64,000 nt of DNA from Singulisphaera acidiphila DSM 18658 (GTDB lineage: Bacteria; Planctomycetota; Planctomycetia; Isosphaerales; Isosphaeraceae): assembly GCF_000242455.2 (NCBI RefSeq), contig NC_019892.1:7326744-7390743 (forward strand). Direction: 5' to 3'. This document shows, piece by piece, positions 1-7,767 of this stretch. The notes under the pieces are model-generated. The model was not told the DNA's origin. It was given only the letters and a program-made list of their open reading frames with translations, and made no database searches. The stretch's first letter is position 1. Every line of letters starts with the position of its first letter. Position numbers and translations under genes: made by a program.

Positions 1-317
1 TCCGTATCTCTCAGGTCGGTCATCAGGAGCAGGATGAACGTGCGCCTGTCTTTCTCGTGCGCGACGGCTGTCGCAGCCGAGAGAGGGGCGAAGAAGAGCA
101 TCAGAGTGAGCTGAATCAGCACGAAGAACTGGAACAAGATCCCACTGAACCGGGCGAGAATGCCGAATTCATGAATCTCGCGCCAACCGATCAGAGACTG
201 CCAGACGGTCCACATCAAGACGAAGAGCAGCCCGACATACGCGGCGCGTGCGACGTAAAACCGAGCGGGGCGTGGAGCAGTGATGACCTCGCGAGCGATG
301 ATGGGTCCAGCGAACAA
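1..317 (-). CDS. ABC-2 type transporter permease, N-terminal part (cut by window edge)
   Basis: This reading frame runs off the left edge, so only about 105 residues are visible. It reads FAGPIIAREV near the start, then a long hydrophobic stretch, and then HEKDRRTFILLLMTDLRDT. This layout (short cytosolic start, first membrane segments, then the E-K-D-R-x-T-F loop) is typical of planctomycete ABC-2 permease subunits that export an unidentified substrate with a partner ATPase. I chose an unusual TTG start at 317 because a GGGAGG ribosome site sits 6-8 bases upstream and no ATG or GTG is available in the frame. No ATPase gene is present on its upstream side; the partner may lie beyond the left edge. 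Family assignment is fairly safe; substrate is unknown. Confidence 0.72.
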   Translation of the reverse strand, partial: MFAGPIIAREVITAPRPARFYVARAAYVGLLFVLMWTVWQSLIGWREIHEFGILARFSGILFQFFVLIQLTLMLFFAPLSAATAVAHEKDRRTFILLLMTDLRDT

Positions 318-830
318 GAGCAAGCCTCCCAATGTCGACGGCGCGGACGTGCCGACAAGAAACCCTCGACGAGCCCTGGCGGGGATTACGACGAAAAAGG
401 GAAGAATGTTCGGTCGCCCGCAAACGGCGACCGGAATAATCCACGCTCAAGAGATAGACGCCCCAGGACGTCCAGGCGCCTTGGCGGCGAGGAACGAGGC
501 GGGTACTCCTCAACGATTCCCATCCTTCTGAGTTTACCAAACCTGAGGGGCGATACCAAAGTGGCGCTCACCCCACGTTGCCCTGAAATCTGGGCCTCCT
601 CGAATTCTTCACAGACCGATTGGGGAGCGATCACCGAGTCGAGTTGCTTCAAGCCCGAGGAAATGCCAGACTCGGTGGGGAGAGGAGACATTGACGGCTG
701 GCCCGATCCACCCTTCGACGCCTTCGCCGTGTGTCCCTTTTGTATGTTTGGACTGACCTGATCGAGCCCGGGATCGAATGCGAGTTACCCCGCGTCACTC
801 ATCAGAAATCCTGGAAATCGCTGAATCTTC
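318..830. other. intergenic region, no convincing gene
   Basis: About 510 bases lie between the divergent permease and cation transporter genes. Open frames exist on both strands, but none has a recognisable domain, a ribosome site or a protein-like composition. The region must contain the promoters of both divergent genes, but I could not pick a convincing -35/-10 pair. Confidence 0.5.
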
Positions 831-1736
831 ATGGGCGACATCGCAATTCTTTATCAAAAGGCGCGCCGGGCTGCCCTCTGGGGCGTCGCGGTGAATTCCA
901 CGCTGGGCCTAATCAAACTCCTGGGGGGAATGTATGGCCACTCGTTCGCCCTTGTGACCGATGGGGCTCACTCCCTGGTCGATGCCTTGATCTCAGGCTC
1001 GCTGGTCGCCGCCCTCTTCTTCGCCCAGCGCCCTGCGGACCGCGAGCATCCGTACGGGCACACCCGGGTGGAGGCCCTCGTCGGAGCCGGGGTGGGCCTG
1101 CTCCTGATTTTGCTGGCGATGGCACTGGGCTGGGAGGCCTGGAGTACGAGGAAGCTCGCTCACCCTTCCCCTCACGCGTTCACCCTGATCGTGGCCGCGT
1201 TCGGAGCGATCTGTCAGGAAGCTCTTTCGCGATACGCGATCAAGACCGCGCGGCGCACCGGTTCAGGCGCTCTCTTGGCGACGGCCTGGGACTATCGCCT
1301 CGACGTCTTCGGTTCCCTCCTCGTCCTGTTCGGCGTCGCCCTGACGAAGTGGGGAGGCCCGAGCTGGCAGATGGCCGATCGGATCGCCGCAGGACTGGTC
1401 GCGACCTTGATTGTCTGGGTCGCATCCAAGCTCCTCTGGGAAAATGTCCAAGACCTGATGGATCGGCAGGCCAATCCCCTGGTGCTCCAGGACGTCAGAC
1501 TTGAAGCACTCGCCGTGGCGGGCGTTCAGGGGGTCGAGAAACTAAGGGTCCGCAAGGCGGGTCTCGAATACCTTGTCGACATCCACGTCGAGGTCGACCC
1601 CGATCTCACCGTTCGTGAAGGTCACAACATCGCGCACGCCGTCAAGGACCAGGTGATCACCCGCCTGGACCCCATCCGCGACGTCCTCGTCCATATCGAG
1701 CCGTCCCGGACAAACCCGAATGGATTGACGGAGTGA
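831..1736 (+). CDS. cation diffusion facilitator (CDF) family metal exporter
   Basis: A 301-residue inner-membrane protein of the CDF family, which exports divalent metal ions in exchange for protons and acts as a dimer. The first two-thirds are six hydrophobic segments; the last ~90 residues form the soluble metallochaperone-like domain (VEKLRVRKAG, VDIHVEVDP). The membrane metal site is visible: D44, H47 and D51 in segment 2 (TDGAHSLVD) and D154 and D158 in segment 5 (AWDYRLD). The cytosolic HPYGH loop at 73-77 is standard for the family. Segment 2 has H-x3-D while segment 5 has D-x3-D, where zinc exporters usually have H-x3-D in segment 5, so the metal cannot be called from sequence. It stands alone, transcribed away from the permease. 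Length is normal. Confidence 0.93.
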   Translation: MGDIAILYQKARRAALWGVAVNSTLGLIKLLGGMYGHSFALVTDGAHSLVDALISGSLVAALFFAQRPADREHPYGHTRVEALVGAGVGLLLILLAMALGWEAWSTRKLAHPSPHAFTLIVAAFGAICQEALSRYAIKTARRTGSGALLATAWDYRLDVFGSLLVLFGVALTKWGGPSWQMADRIAAGLVATLIVWVASKLLWENVQDLMDRQANPLVLQDVRLEALAVAGVQGVEKLRVRKAGLEYLVDIHVEVDPDLTVREGHNIAHAVKDQVITRLDPIRDVLVHIEPSRTNPNGLTE

Positions 1737-1756
1737 CTGACAAGGGGTCAAACCAC

Positions 1757-2782
1757 ATGGCCACCCCCCCTCCCCTCGCCGACTTGCTCTTCCCCTCCCG
1801 CGACGCCACCTTCGCGTCGATCATCCGCGAACTCTCCGAGCGCGAGACCGGCCCCGCCGCCGATAACCTCGTCAGTAACGAGGACTCTTATCCCCGCGTG
1901 GCCGCCGAAGTGGCTCGACTTTGCCCCCCGGGACAAGTCTATCTGGGGGTCGGCCCGGATCAGAATTTCACGATCCTCGCCCACACCAAGCCACGTCTCG
2001 CCTTTGTCATGGACTATCGCCGCCGTAACCTCCTCCTTCATCTGGTCCATAAGGCCCTCTTTACGCTCTCCACCAATCGCGTCGCCTACCTCACGCGACT
2101 CACCGCGCGAAGGCCAGGCCGCTTGGCTTCCGACCCCAGCGCGGACGACCTCGTGACGGCATTCTCGGAAGCAAAATTCGACCGTCGGCTGCTTGAAACG
2201 ACCCAGGCCGAGATGGCAGCAATCCTCCAACCGCTCGGCGTGTTGACCGAGCCCGAGTGGAAGCCATTGGCAACGATCCAGGCGAAGCTGGCCGGGCCTG
2301 GGATGAATGCCCGCTTCCTCGCCCTCCCGATGTATCCGACCTTGGGCAAGCTCGTCCGAACCCGTGATCGCCAAGGGGCCCCTGCCCACCTGCTCGCGAG
2401 CGAAGACCGCTACCAGTTCGTTCGTGAACTCCAGCAAGGCGATCGGCTCATCCCCTTGGTCGGTGACTTCAGCCGTCCTCCCAGCTTGTCCAAGGTCGGA
2501 GACTGGCTCCGTGCCCACTCGCTTCGACTCGCCCTGCTCTATGTCTCGGACGTCGAATTCTTTTTGATCCGCGCAGGGCGATTTGCGAGTTATGTCGAGA
2601 GCCTGGCGGGACTGCCATGGGCCGAGGGAGCCCAGGTAGTCCGAACGAGCACCCGTGAGATCGCTCATCCCGACCGCACCCCCGGCGATAGTTCGACGAC
2701 GGTCCTTCAATCCATCGCGATGTTCCTCAAGTTGGCCCGCTCGGGAGCGATCAAGACCGTCGAAGACCTCTTTCCTCGTTGA
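1757..2782 (+). CDS. conserved hypothetical protein, possibly Rossmann-like
   Basis: A 341-residue soluble protein without signal peptide or membrane segment. I do not recognise a characterised family. The segment around residues 60-95 (YLGVGPDQNFT, then AFVMDYRRRN after a beta-strand-like stretch) resembles a glycine-rich turn followed by an acidic residue, as in SAM-binding or other Rossmann folds, but a standard methyltransferase motif is not complete. The late part (ALLYVSDVEFFLI) also looks like a buried strand. The ATG at 1757 is preferred because AAGGGG lies 9-10 bases upstream; a GTG at 1733 overlapping the stop of the CDF gene is an alternative that would couple the two genes. The function is not assigned. 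Confidence 0.75.
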   Translation: MATPPPLADLLFPSRDATFASIIRELSERETGPAADNLVSNEDSYPRVAAEVARLCPPGQVYLGVGPDQNFTILAHTKPRLAFVMDYRRRNLLLHLVHKALFTLSTNRVAYLTRLTARRPGRLASDPSADDLVTAFSEAKFDRRLLETTQAEMAAILQPLGVLTEPEWKPLATIQAKLAGPGMNARFLALPMYPTLGKLVRTRDRQGAPAHLLASEDRYQFVRELQQGDRLIPLVGDFSRPPSLSKVGDWLRAHSLRLALLYVSDVEFFLIRAGRFASYVESLAGLPWAEGAQVVRTSTREIAHPDRTPGDSSTTVLQSIAMFLKLARSGAIKTVEDLFPR

Positions 2783-2899
2783 GAACGTGGCCCCTGGCGA
2801 AGAACAAGATGAGCCGCCAAGACCTCGAAAGACGCTCATCTCCGAGAGGGGGACGACAGAGTAGAATCGAAGGAATTCGATCTCTGTTAAACAGGACGA

Positions 2900-2929
2900 T
2901 TGTTGGTTCCCCGTTGAATTGGTTATAAT
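2900..2929 (+). promoter_or_regulatory. sigma-70 type promoter for the redox module
   Basis: TTGTTG at 2900-2905 and a perfect TATAAT at 2924-2929 are separated by 18 bases. Transcription would start near 2936, giving a leader of about 58 bases before the ATG at 2994. It is the only perfect TATAAT I noticed in the intergenic regions I read. Confidence 0.68.
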
Positions 2930-2993
2930 CTGGACTAAGTCGGCCATTCTGTATCAGAGGCCATCATCCTCTGCGTCTGAGGCTCTTCGCACG

Positions 2994-4625
2994 ATGAATT
3001 CCACGGCGACCGCAGCCCGGCTTCGAGACTACTTCCTGAGCGAACCGCTGATGGCGACCGCAATCGCCGCGGCGCTCTTCGCCCTGGCGACGACCCCCTT
3101 GGCCTTTGCGGTCCTGGGCCGGCTGAGCTGGTTCAAGGCAAGGCGAGGGCGGGTGATGCAGCGCCCGGAGTTTTCCTCGATCGTTTGCGCCATGCTCCTG
3201 GTGATGGGAATCCCCGCCATTTTCATGGCCTTGGTGGTCAAGAGCCAGCACTTCGATGAGGATCGCTACGAGTTCGACCCGAATAAGACCTGGTCGGTCC
3301 TGGAGCAGGGTCGCGGCTATAACGAGCTGAAAGAGGCCGATGAGGCGGTCAGACGCGAAGCCATGCGGCTCGCGGAGGTCCGCAAGAATCTGGTCGAGAG
3401 CGTCAAGAAGCTCGACGAGTCGATGCTCGCCCTTCGCGCCGTCGCGGGAACATCCCCCGCCGTGGCCCAGGCCATCCCCTCGGTGCTTCAGAGGTTGGCC
3501 AAGATTCACGAGAGCATCGGCCTCGACGGCCCTCAGCAACTGATGGACTTTACCGCCCCGCCGGTTGCAATCGCCTCGATTCCATCCCCGGCTCCCTCTG
3601 CGCCGGCTCCTCTGACCAACTTGGCCCCGGCTCCGGTGGCCCCGTTGGCCGGATCAGGGTTGACGAAGGCCCAGGTCGATGCGGAACTCGCCGCAGTGCC
3701 TGAACCGCAACGGCCCCTGGCGGCGATGCTTCCGCTGAGCGACTTGCCTGCGGATTGGAGTGTCGGCAAGCTGGGCGATCGGTACTTGGAAAGCTTCAAC
3801 GCAGACAACCTGTTCGAAAAGATCGACGGTCGAGCCGAAAGCTTTCTCCAATACAACGTCAAGGGAATGGCCTACGCGAACTTTCATCCTACCGGCGACG
3901 AGTCGAACGAGTTACAGGTCTACATTTTCGAGATGAGCGATCCCCTCAAGGCGCTTGGCAAATATGGGTCCGAGAAGTCGGACGATGCGAAGCCGTTGAC
4001 GATCGGCTCGGAAGGCTATACCGCAGCGGGGAGCACCCTCTTCTACTCCGGCCGCTACTACACGCAGATCGTCTCGACGACCGATGACCCGAAGTTCTCG
4101 GCCTTTGCGGTCGAACTGGCGAAACGGATCGCCGAGAAACAGAAGGGGGATTCCGCCGCCCCTGCTCCTTCGGGAGAGGGGCCGTCGAAAACCCAATCCA
4201 CACCGGAGAGCCTGTTCGCTCTCCTGCCCAGCGGTTCAGGGAGGGCGACGCCCAAATATGCGGCCCAGGACGTTTTCGGATACAGCTTCCTCTCCGACGT
4301 CTTCATGGCCGATTATGAGGAGGGTGGAGTCACCTGGCAGGGCTTCCTCCGGCCCTACAAGGATGCCAAGGAGGCCCAGGCGGTTTTCGACAAGTACGTC
4401 GAAGGGGCCAAGCGAGACGAGGCGGAGATCAAGACGATCGATGCGGAAGGGGCTGATCGAATGATCGTCAGTTCCAATATCGGCCTGGTCGATGTCCTCT
4501 TCTTGAAGGGCAACGTCGTTGGGGGGGCCAATGGAGCCACCAACGCCAAGCCCGCCGAAGCTTTTGCACGAGCCTTCGTGAAGAGTTTGCCCAAGACCGT
4601 GCCCGCGATCGAATCGGGTCCTTGA
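2994..4625 (+). CDS. membrane-anchored DUF6599-like protein
   Basis: A 543-residue protein of unknown function. Two membrane segments lie near residues 17-40 and 62-80, followed by a charged, coiled-coil-like stretch (about 105-150) and a Pro/Ala-rich linker (about 185-230). The outer part has two related halves that I match to the DUF6599 family. The first has DNLFEKIDGRAESFLQY and YIFEMSDPLKALGKYGS; the second has VFMADYEEGGVTWQGFL and AKEAQAVFDKYV. It heads a likely operon with the DUF362 and polyferredoxin genes (gaps of 71 and 39 bases), behind a strong promoter. I chose ATG 2994 since earlier in-frame codons overlap the promoter. The domain match is from memory of the family pattern; the inferred role is an extracytoplasmic part of a redox complex. 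Confidence 0.75.
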   Translation: MNSTATAARLRDYFLSEPLMATAIAAALFALATTPLAFAVLGRLSWFKARRGRVMQRPEFSSIVCAMLLVMGIPAIFMALVVKSQHFDEDRYEFDPNKTWSVLEQGRGYNELKEADEAVRREAMRLAEVRKNLVESVKKLDESMLALRAVAGTSPAVAQAIPSVLQRLAKIHESIGLDGPQQLMDFTAPPVAIASIPSPAPSAPAPLTNLAPAPVAPLAGSGLTKAQVDAELAAVPEPQRPLAAMLPLSDLPADWSVGKLGDRYLESFNADNLFEKIDGRAESFLQYNVKGMAYANFHPTGDESNELQVYIFEMSDPLKALGKYGSEKSDDAKPLTIGSEGYTAAGSTLFYSGRYYTQIVSTTDDPKFSAFAVELAKRIAEKQKGDSAAPAPSGEGPSKTQSTPESLFALLPSGSGRATPKYAAQDVFGYSFLSDVFMADYEEGGVTWQGFLRPYKDAKEAQAVFDKYVEGAKRDEAEIKTIDAEGADRMIVSSNIGLVDVLFLKGNVVGGANGATNAKPAEAFARAFVKSLPKTVPAIESGP

Positions 4626-4696
4626 CGACACTGGTTCATTCCCCTCAACCTCAACGCGTCGAGCCTCCGGACTTCTTGCCCAACGAGAGGATAGCG

Positions 4697-5806
4697 ATGA
4701 GCGAAAAGCTGACCCGAACTCAGCTCAAGAATCTGGAACGGCTCGGAGGCGTCAATCCGGCCGATCAGTCGTTCTCGCGCCGGCAGTTCCTCACCCAGGC
4801 CGGCGGCACGGGCTTGGTGATCGGTGGCGCCGTGGCGGGCGGCCTCCTCGCCCGCGACCAGTGGGGGATGGAAGGGGTCAAGCCGCCGCCCCCGGTCCGC
4901 CTCAAGGACTATTCGGTCGTCTTATCGCCGAGCAAGCCGAACCTCGTCGTGGTCCGTTCCAGCCCTCCACGGGCGGAGAACTTTGCGTCGCGCGAGGAAG
5001 AGCTGCATGCGCGCGAGGAGCAGGCCTTCACGATGGTCAAGGCTGCACTCGAAGCGATGGGGGGCGATCGAGGCGTCTCCGCCTTCATCAGCAAGGGGGA
5101 TGTGGTCGTCATCAAGCCCAACGTCGCCTTTGACAAGAATCCGGACCTCGCCGCCACGACCCAGCCTGATACGGTTTCCGCGGTCGTCAAGCTCTGCTTC
5201 GGCGCGGGGGCGAGGAAGGTGATCGTCGCCGACAATCCGATCAACAACCCCGAGAGCTGCTTCTTCAAGACCAAGGTCGGCGAGGCCGCGATTCGCGCGG
5301 GGGCCGAGCTAATGATGCCGCAGGACAGCTACTTCGAGCAGCTCTACGTCGGCGGCGAGACGATCACGGGCACCTGGAAGATGTTCTATCGCCCGTTCCG
5401 CGAGGCGACCAAGGTCATCGGGATCTCACCGGTGAAGGACCACAACCTCTGCAAAGCGACCGTGACGATGAAGAACTGGTACGGCCTGCTCGGCAATCCG
5501 CGCAACCAGTTCCATCAGAATATCCACGGAATCATTTCTGACTTCGCCTTGATGATGAAGCCGACGTTCGTGATCGCCGATGGCCGTAAGCTCCTGATGC
5601 GCAACGGACCGACCGGTGGAAGCCTCAACGACGTCAAGAAGGGCGACACCATCGTGGTCGGTACCGATTGCACGTCGGTCGACAGTTGGTGCGTGAAAGA
5701 GCTTCTGGGCAAGCAGAGGCACGAGATTCTCTACCTCGATAAGGTCATCAGTCGTGGTTTGGGTAAAGACTGGCGTCCGCAGTGGACTCGGGAAATCACG
5801 GTCTGA
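4697..5806 (+). CDS. Tat-exported DUF362 domain protein
   Basis: A 369-residue protein with a twin-arginine signal: SRRQFLTQAG at about residues 27-36 followed by a Gly/Ala-rich hydrophobic stretch. This predicts export in folded form, usually because a cofactor is inserted first. The body matches the DUF362 family: VVVIKPNVAFDKNPDL, then TQPDTVSAVVKLCFGAGARK, ISPVKDHNLCKATVTMKNWYG split over about residues 245-270, and a D-G-R motif near 295. DUF362 proteins often accompany ferredoxins, but their reaction is unknown. It lies between the DUF6599-like and polyferredoxin genes in the same direction, which suggests a shared complex. The start at 4697 has GAGAGG about seven bases upstream; the in-frame upstream codons do not look like protein. 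Confidence 0.88.
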   Translation: MSEKLTRTQLKNLERLGGVNPADQSFSRRQFLTQAGGTGLVIGGAVAGGLLARDQWGMEGVKPPPPVRLKDYSVVLSPSKPNLVVVRSSPPRAENFASREEELHAREEQAFTMVKAALEAMGGDRGVSAFISKGDVVVIKPNVAFDKNPDLAATTQPDTVSAVVKLCFGAGARKVIVADNPINNPESCFFKTKVGEAAIRAGAELMMPQDSYFEQLYVGGETITGTWKMFYRPFREATKVIGISPVKDHNLCKATVTMKNWYGLLGNPRNQFHQNIHGIISDFALMMKPTFVIADGRKLLMRNGPTGGSLNDVKKGDTIVVGTDCTSVDSWCVKELLGKQRHEILYLDKVISRGLGKDWRPQWTREITV

Positions 5807-5845
5807 CCCTACGAAGAACCCCCTTTCGTTACCGAGGCAGGACTG

Positions 5846-7528
5846 ATGGTCAAGATCCGACGCGCCTATGAGGCCCTGTTTCTCGGTCTCTTCCTGTTTT
5901 TCTTGCTGATCACCGACCTTCGCTACTTGAAGGGTTGGCCGGTCTCGCTCTTCCTCGAGGCGACCCCGCTCGTCGCGGTCTCGACCGCCCTGACGACGCA
6001 CACCCTCTATCGAAACCTCACGTGGGGCCTCCTGATCATCGCGATCACGATGATCGTTGGCCGCGTCTGGTGCAACTGGATGTGCCCGTTCGGGATCTTG
6101 CACCACATCTTCGGGGTGATTGGCAACCGGCGCAACACCAAGCAGATGATCGAGGTGAACCGCTATCGCAAGATCTACGCCCTCAAGTACTACATCCTGG
6201 TCGCCATGCTCGCGATGGCCAGCCTCTGGATCATCCCGACGACCCTCTCCGCCCCGGGTCGAGTCTACGCGGCCTACTCGGGGAAAGAACTGCCCCAAAA
6301 GGGTTTGGCTCGCGTCTTCGCAGCCGTCACGACCGGCGTTGCCGAAGCGGCGGAAGAGCACAAGACGGGCAACAGCACACTACAAATCGGCTTGCTCGAC
6401 CCGATCGCGCTGACGGTCCGGTCGATGACGACCAGTGTGCTGCCGACGGCTCAGAAGGCGACCGAGAGCATCTACACTGAGCCTCGAGAATACTGGCAGG
6501 CCTGGGTGGTCGGCCTGATCTTCATCGGCCTGCTCGTCGCCAACTGGTGGATTCCCCGATTCTTCTGCCGAGCACTCTGCCCCCTTGGTGCCCTTCTCGG
6601 TGTTTTCAGTCGGTTCTCCCTCTGGAGAATCGACCGCGACCCGGTCCGCTGCACGGACTGCGACCTCTGCCTCAAGAGCTGTGAAGGGGCCTCAGACCCC
6701 CATACCGACCTCCGCAAAAGCGAATGCTTCGTCTGCCTCAACTGCATTGAGGACTGCCCGCATGACGCTCTCTCGTTCCGCTTCCTGCCCCGGAAGGCGA
6801 GCGAAGTCACGTATCCGGCCGTCGGTCGCCGCCAACTCATCCTGGCCGGGCTCTTCGGCGTCTTCTTCTTCCCGATGGCTCGACTTTCTGGCGGAGTCCG
6901 CAAGAACTTCAACAAGGCCGTAATCCGTCCCCCGGGCTCGGTGGCCGAGGACGAGTTCCTTCGACGTTGCATCAAGTGCGATCAGTGCATTCGCGTTTGC
7001 CCGACCAACGTCTTGCAGCCGAGCCTGTTCGAGGCTGGGGTGGAGGGACTCTGGACCCCCATCATGATCTCGAAGATGGGTTGGTGCGAGTTGAATTGCA
7101 CCTTGTGCAGCCAGGTCTGTCCGACCGGTGCGATTCGTGAGATCTCCATCGCCGAGAAACTGGGTGTGGGGCCGTTCGAGAGCAAGGGACCAATCAAGAC
7201 GGGCACGGCGTTCTACAACCAAGGGCGCTGCCTCCCTTGGGCGATGGATACGGATTGCGTCGTCTGCGAAGAGGTTTGCCCTGTCAGCCCCAAGGCCATC
7301 TTCACACGTAACGTCGAGGTGACCGATCGCTGGGGCGGGAAGCTCGAGCTCAAGCGACCGTTCATCGACCCGAACCGGTGCATCGGCTGTGGGATCTGCG
7401 AGCACGAGTGTCCGGTCAAAGACGATCCGGCCGTCTATGTGACGGCGATCGGTGAAACGCGGGATAAGTCGCGTTCGTTGCTCCTATCCTTGGTCGAAGA
7501 CAACGCGCAAGACCTCGTTTCGGTCTAA
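5846..7528 (+). CDS. NapH-NapG-like fusion polyferredoxin (quinol dehydrogenase type)
   Basis: A 560-residue iron-sulfur membrane protein. The first half resembles NapH: several membrane segments, C-x3-CP loops at about residues 76-81 (CNWMCPFG) and 239-244 (CRALCPLG), and two ferredoxin-type 4Fe-4S motifs around 265-310. The second half resembles NapG: an internal Arg-Arg (R328/R329, GRRQLILAG) before a hydrophobic segment, then the family-typical RPPGS..EDEFLRRC and four more cysteine clusters to about residue 540. NapG and NapH pass electrons from quinol to periplasmic acceptors; here they seem joined in one chain. No nitrate reductase subunit is nearby; the neighbours are the DUF362 and DUF6599-like genes. 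I infer that it moves electrons between the quinone pool and these exported proteins. Family certain, substrate unknown. Confidence 0.88.
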   Translation: MVKIRRAYEALFLGLFLFFLLITDLRYLKGWPVSLFLEATPLVAVSTALTTHTLYRNLTWGLLIIAITMIVGRVWCNWMCPFGILHHIFGVIGNRRNTKQMIEVNRYRKIYALKYYILVAMLAMASLWIIPTTLSAPGRVYAAYSGKELPQKGLARVFAAVTTGVAEAAEEHKTGNSTLQIGLLDPIALTVRSMTTSVLPTAQKATESIYTEPREYWQAWVVGLIFIGLLVANWWIPRFFCRALCPLGALLGVFSRFSLWRIDRDPVRCTDCDLCLKSCEGASDPHTDLRKSECFVCLNCIEDCPHDALSFRFLPRKASEVTYPAVGRRQLILAGLFGVFFFPMARLSGGVRKNFNKAVIRPPGSVAEDEFLRRCIKCDQCIRVCPTNVLQPSLFEAGVEGLWTPIMISKMGWCELNCTLCSQVCPTGAIREISIAEKLGVGPFESKGPIKTGTAFYNQGRCLPWAMDTDCVVCEEVCPVSPKAIFTRNVEVTDRWGGKLELKRPFIDPNRCIGCGICEHECPVKDDPAVYVTAIGETRDKSRSLLLSLVEDNAQDLVSV

Positions 7529-7588
7529 CCGTCTTTCGCCAAGAAGTTGTTGGGGTTGGCGGGTACGCCCCTCCATCTTCGTCTACTC

Positions 7589-7651
7589 TTGTAGGGTAGG
7601 CTTCAACCTGCCTCGACCTTGAGGGTCGGCGGGCTGAGGCCTACCCTACAA
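7589..7651. repeat. REP-like imperfect palindrome
   Basis: Arms of 13 bases (TTGTAGGGTAGGC at 7589-7601 and its exact complement at 7639-7651) enclose a smaller hairpin (CGACC/GGTCG around a TTGA loop). The whole folds into one 63-base hairpin. The TGTAGGGTaGGC head resembles dispersed REP-like elements seen in planctomycete and cyanobacterial genomes. It lies between two plus-strand genes and could also end transcription of the redox module, but has no T-run. Confidence 0.6.
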
Positions 7652-7767
7652 CGCTTGAGACGGCCCTGAGCGAAACCGAGGGGGCCGTACCGGCCCACAC
7701 AAAAGAGAGGTAAGCACCCAGCCTTGTGGGGCCGGCTTCTTTTCGCGTTCTCGCAACGGAGTGCGGG

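Noticed and set aside
386-691. Minus-strand open frame of 101 codons
   Set aside because: No ribosome site, no domain, and a composition unlike a real protein; left as intergenic.
57-761. Plus-strand open frame of 234 codons at the left edge
   Set aside because: Its left part is antisense to the ABC permease, whose translation has clear membrane and family features; the protein is Arg/Glu-rich without any domain.
1748-2947. Minus-strand open frame of 399 codons
   Set aside because: It is fully antisense to the conserved hypothetical gene and reads as Gly/Arg/Glu-rich low-complexity protein, a usual shadow in GC-rich DNA.
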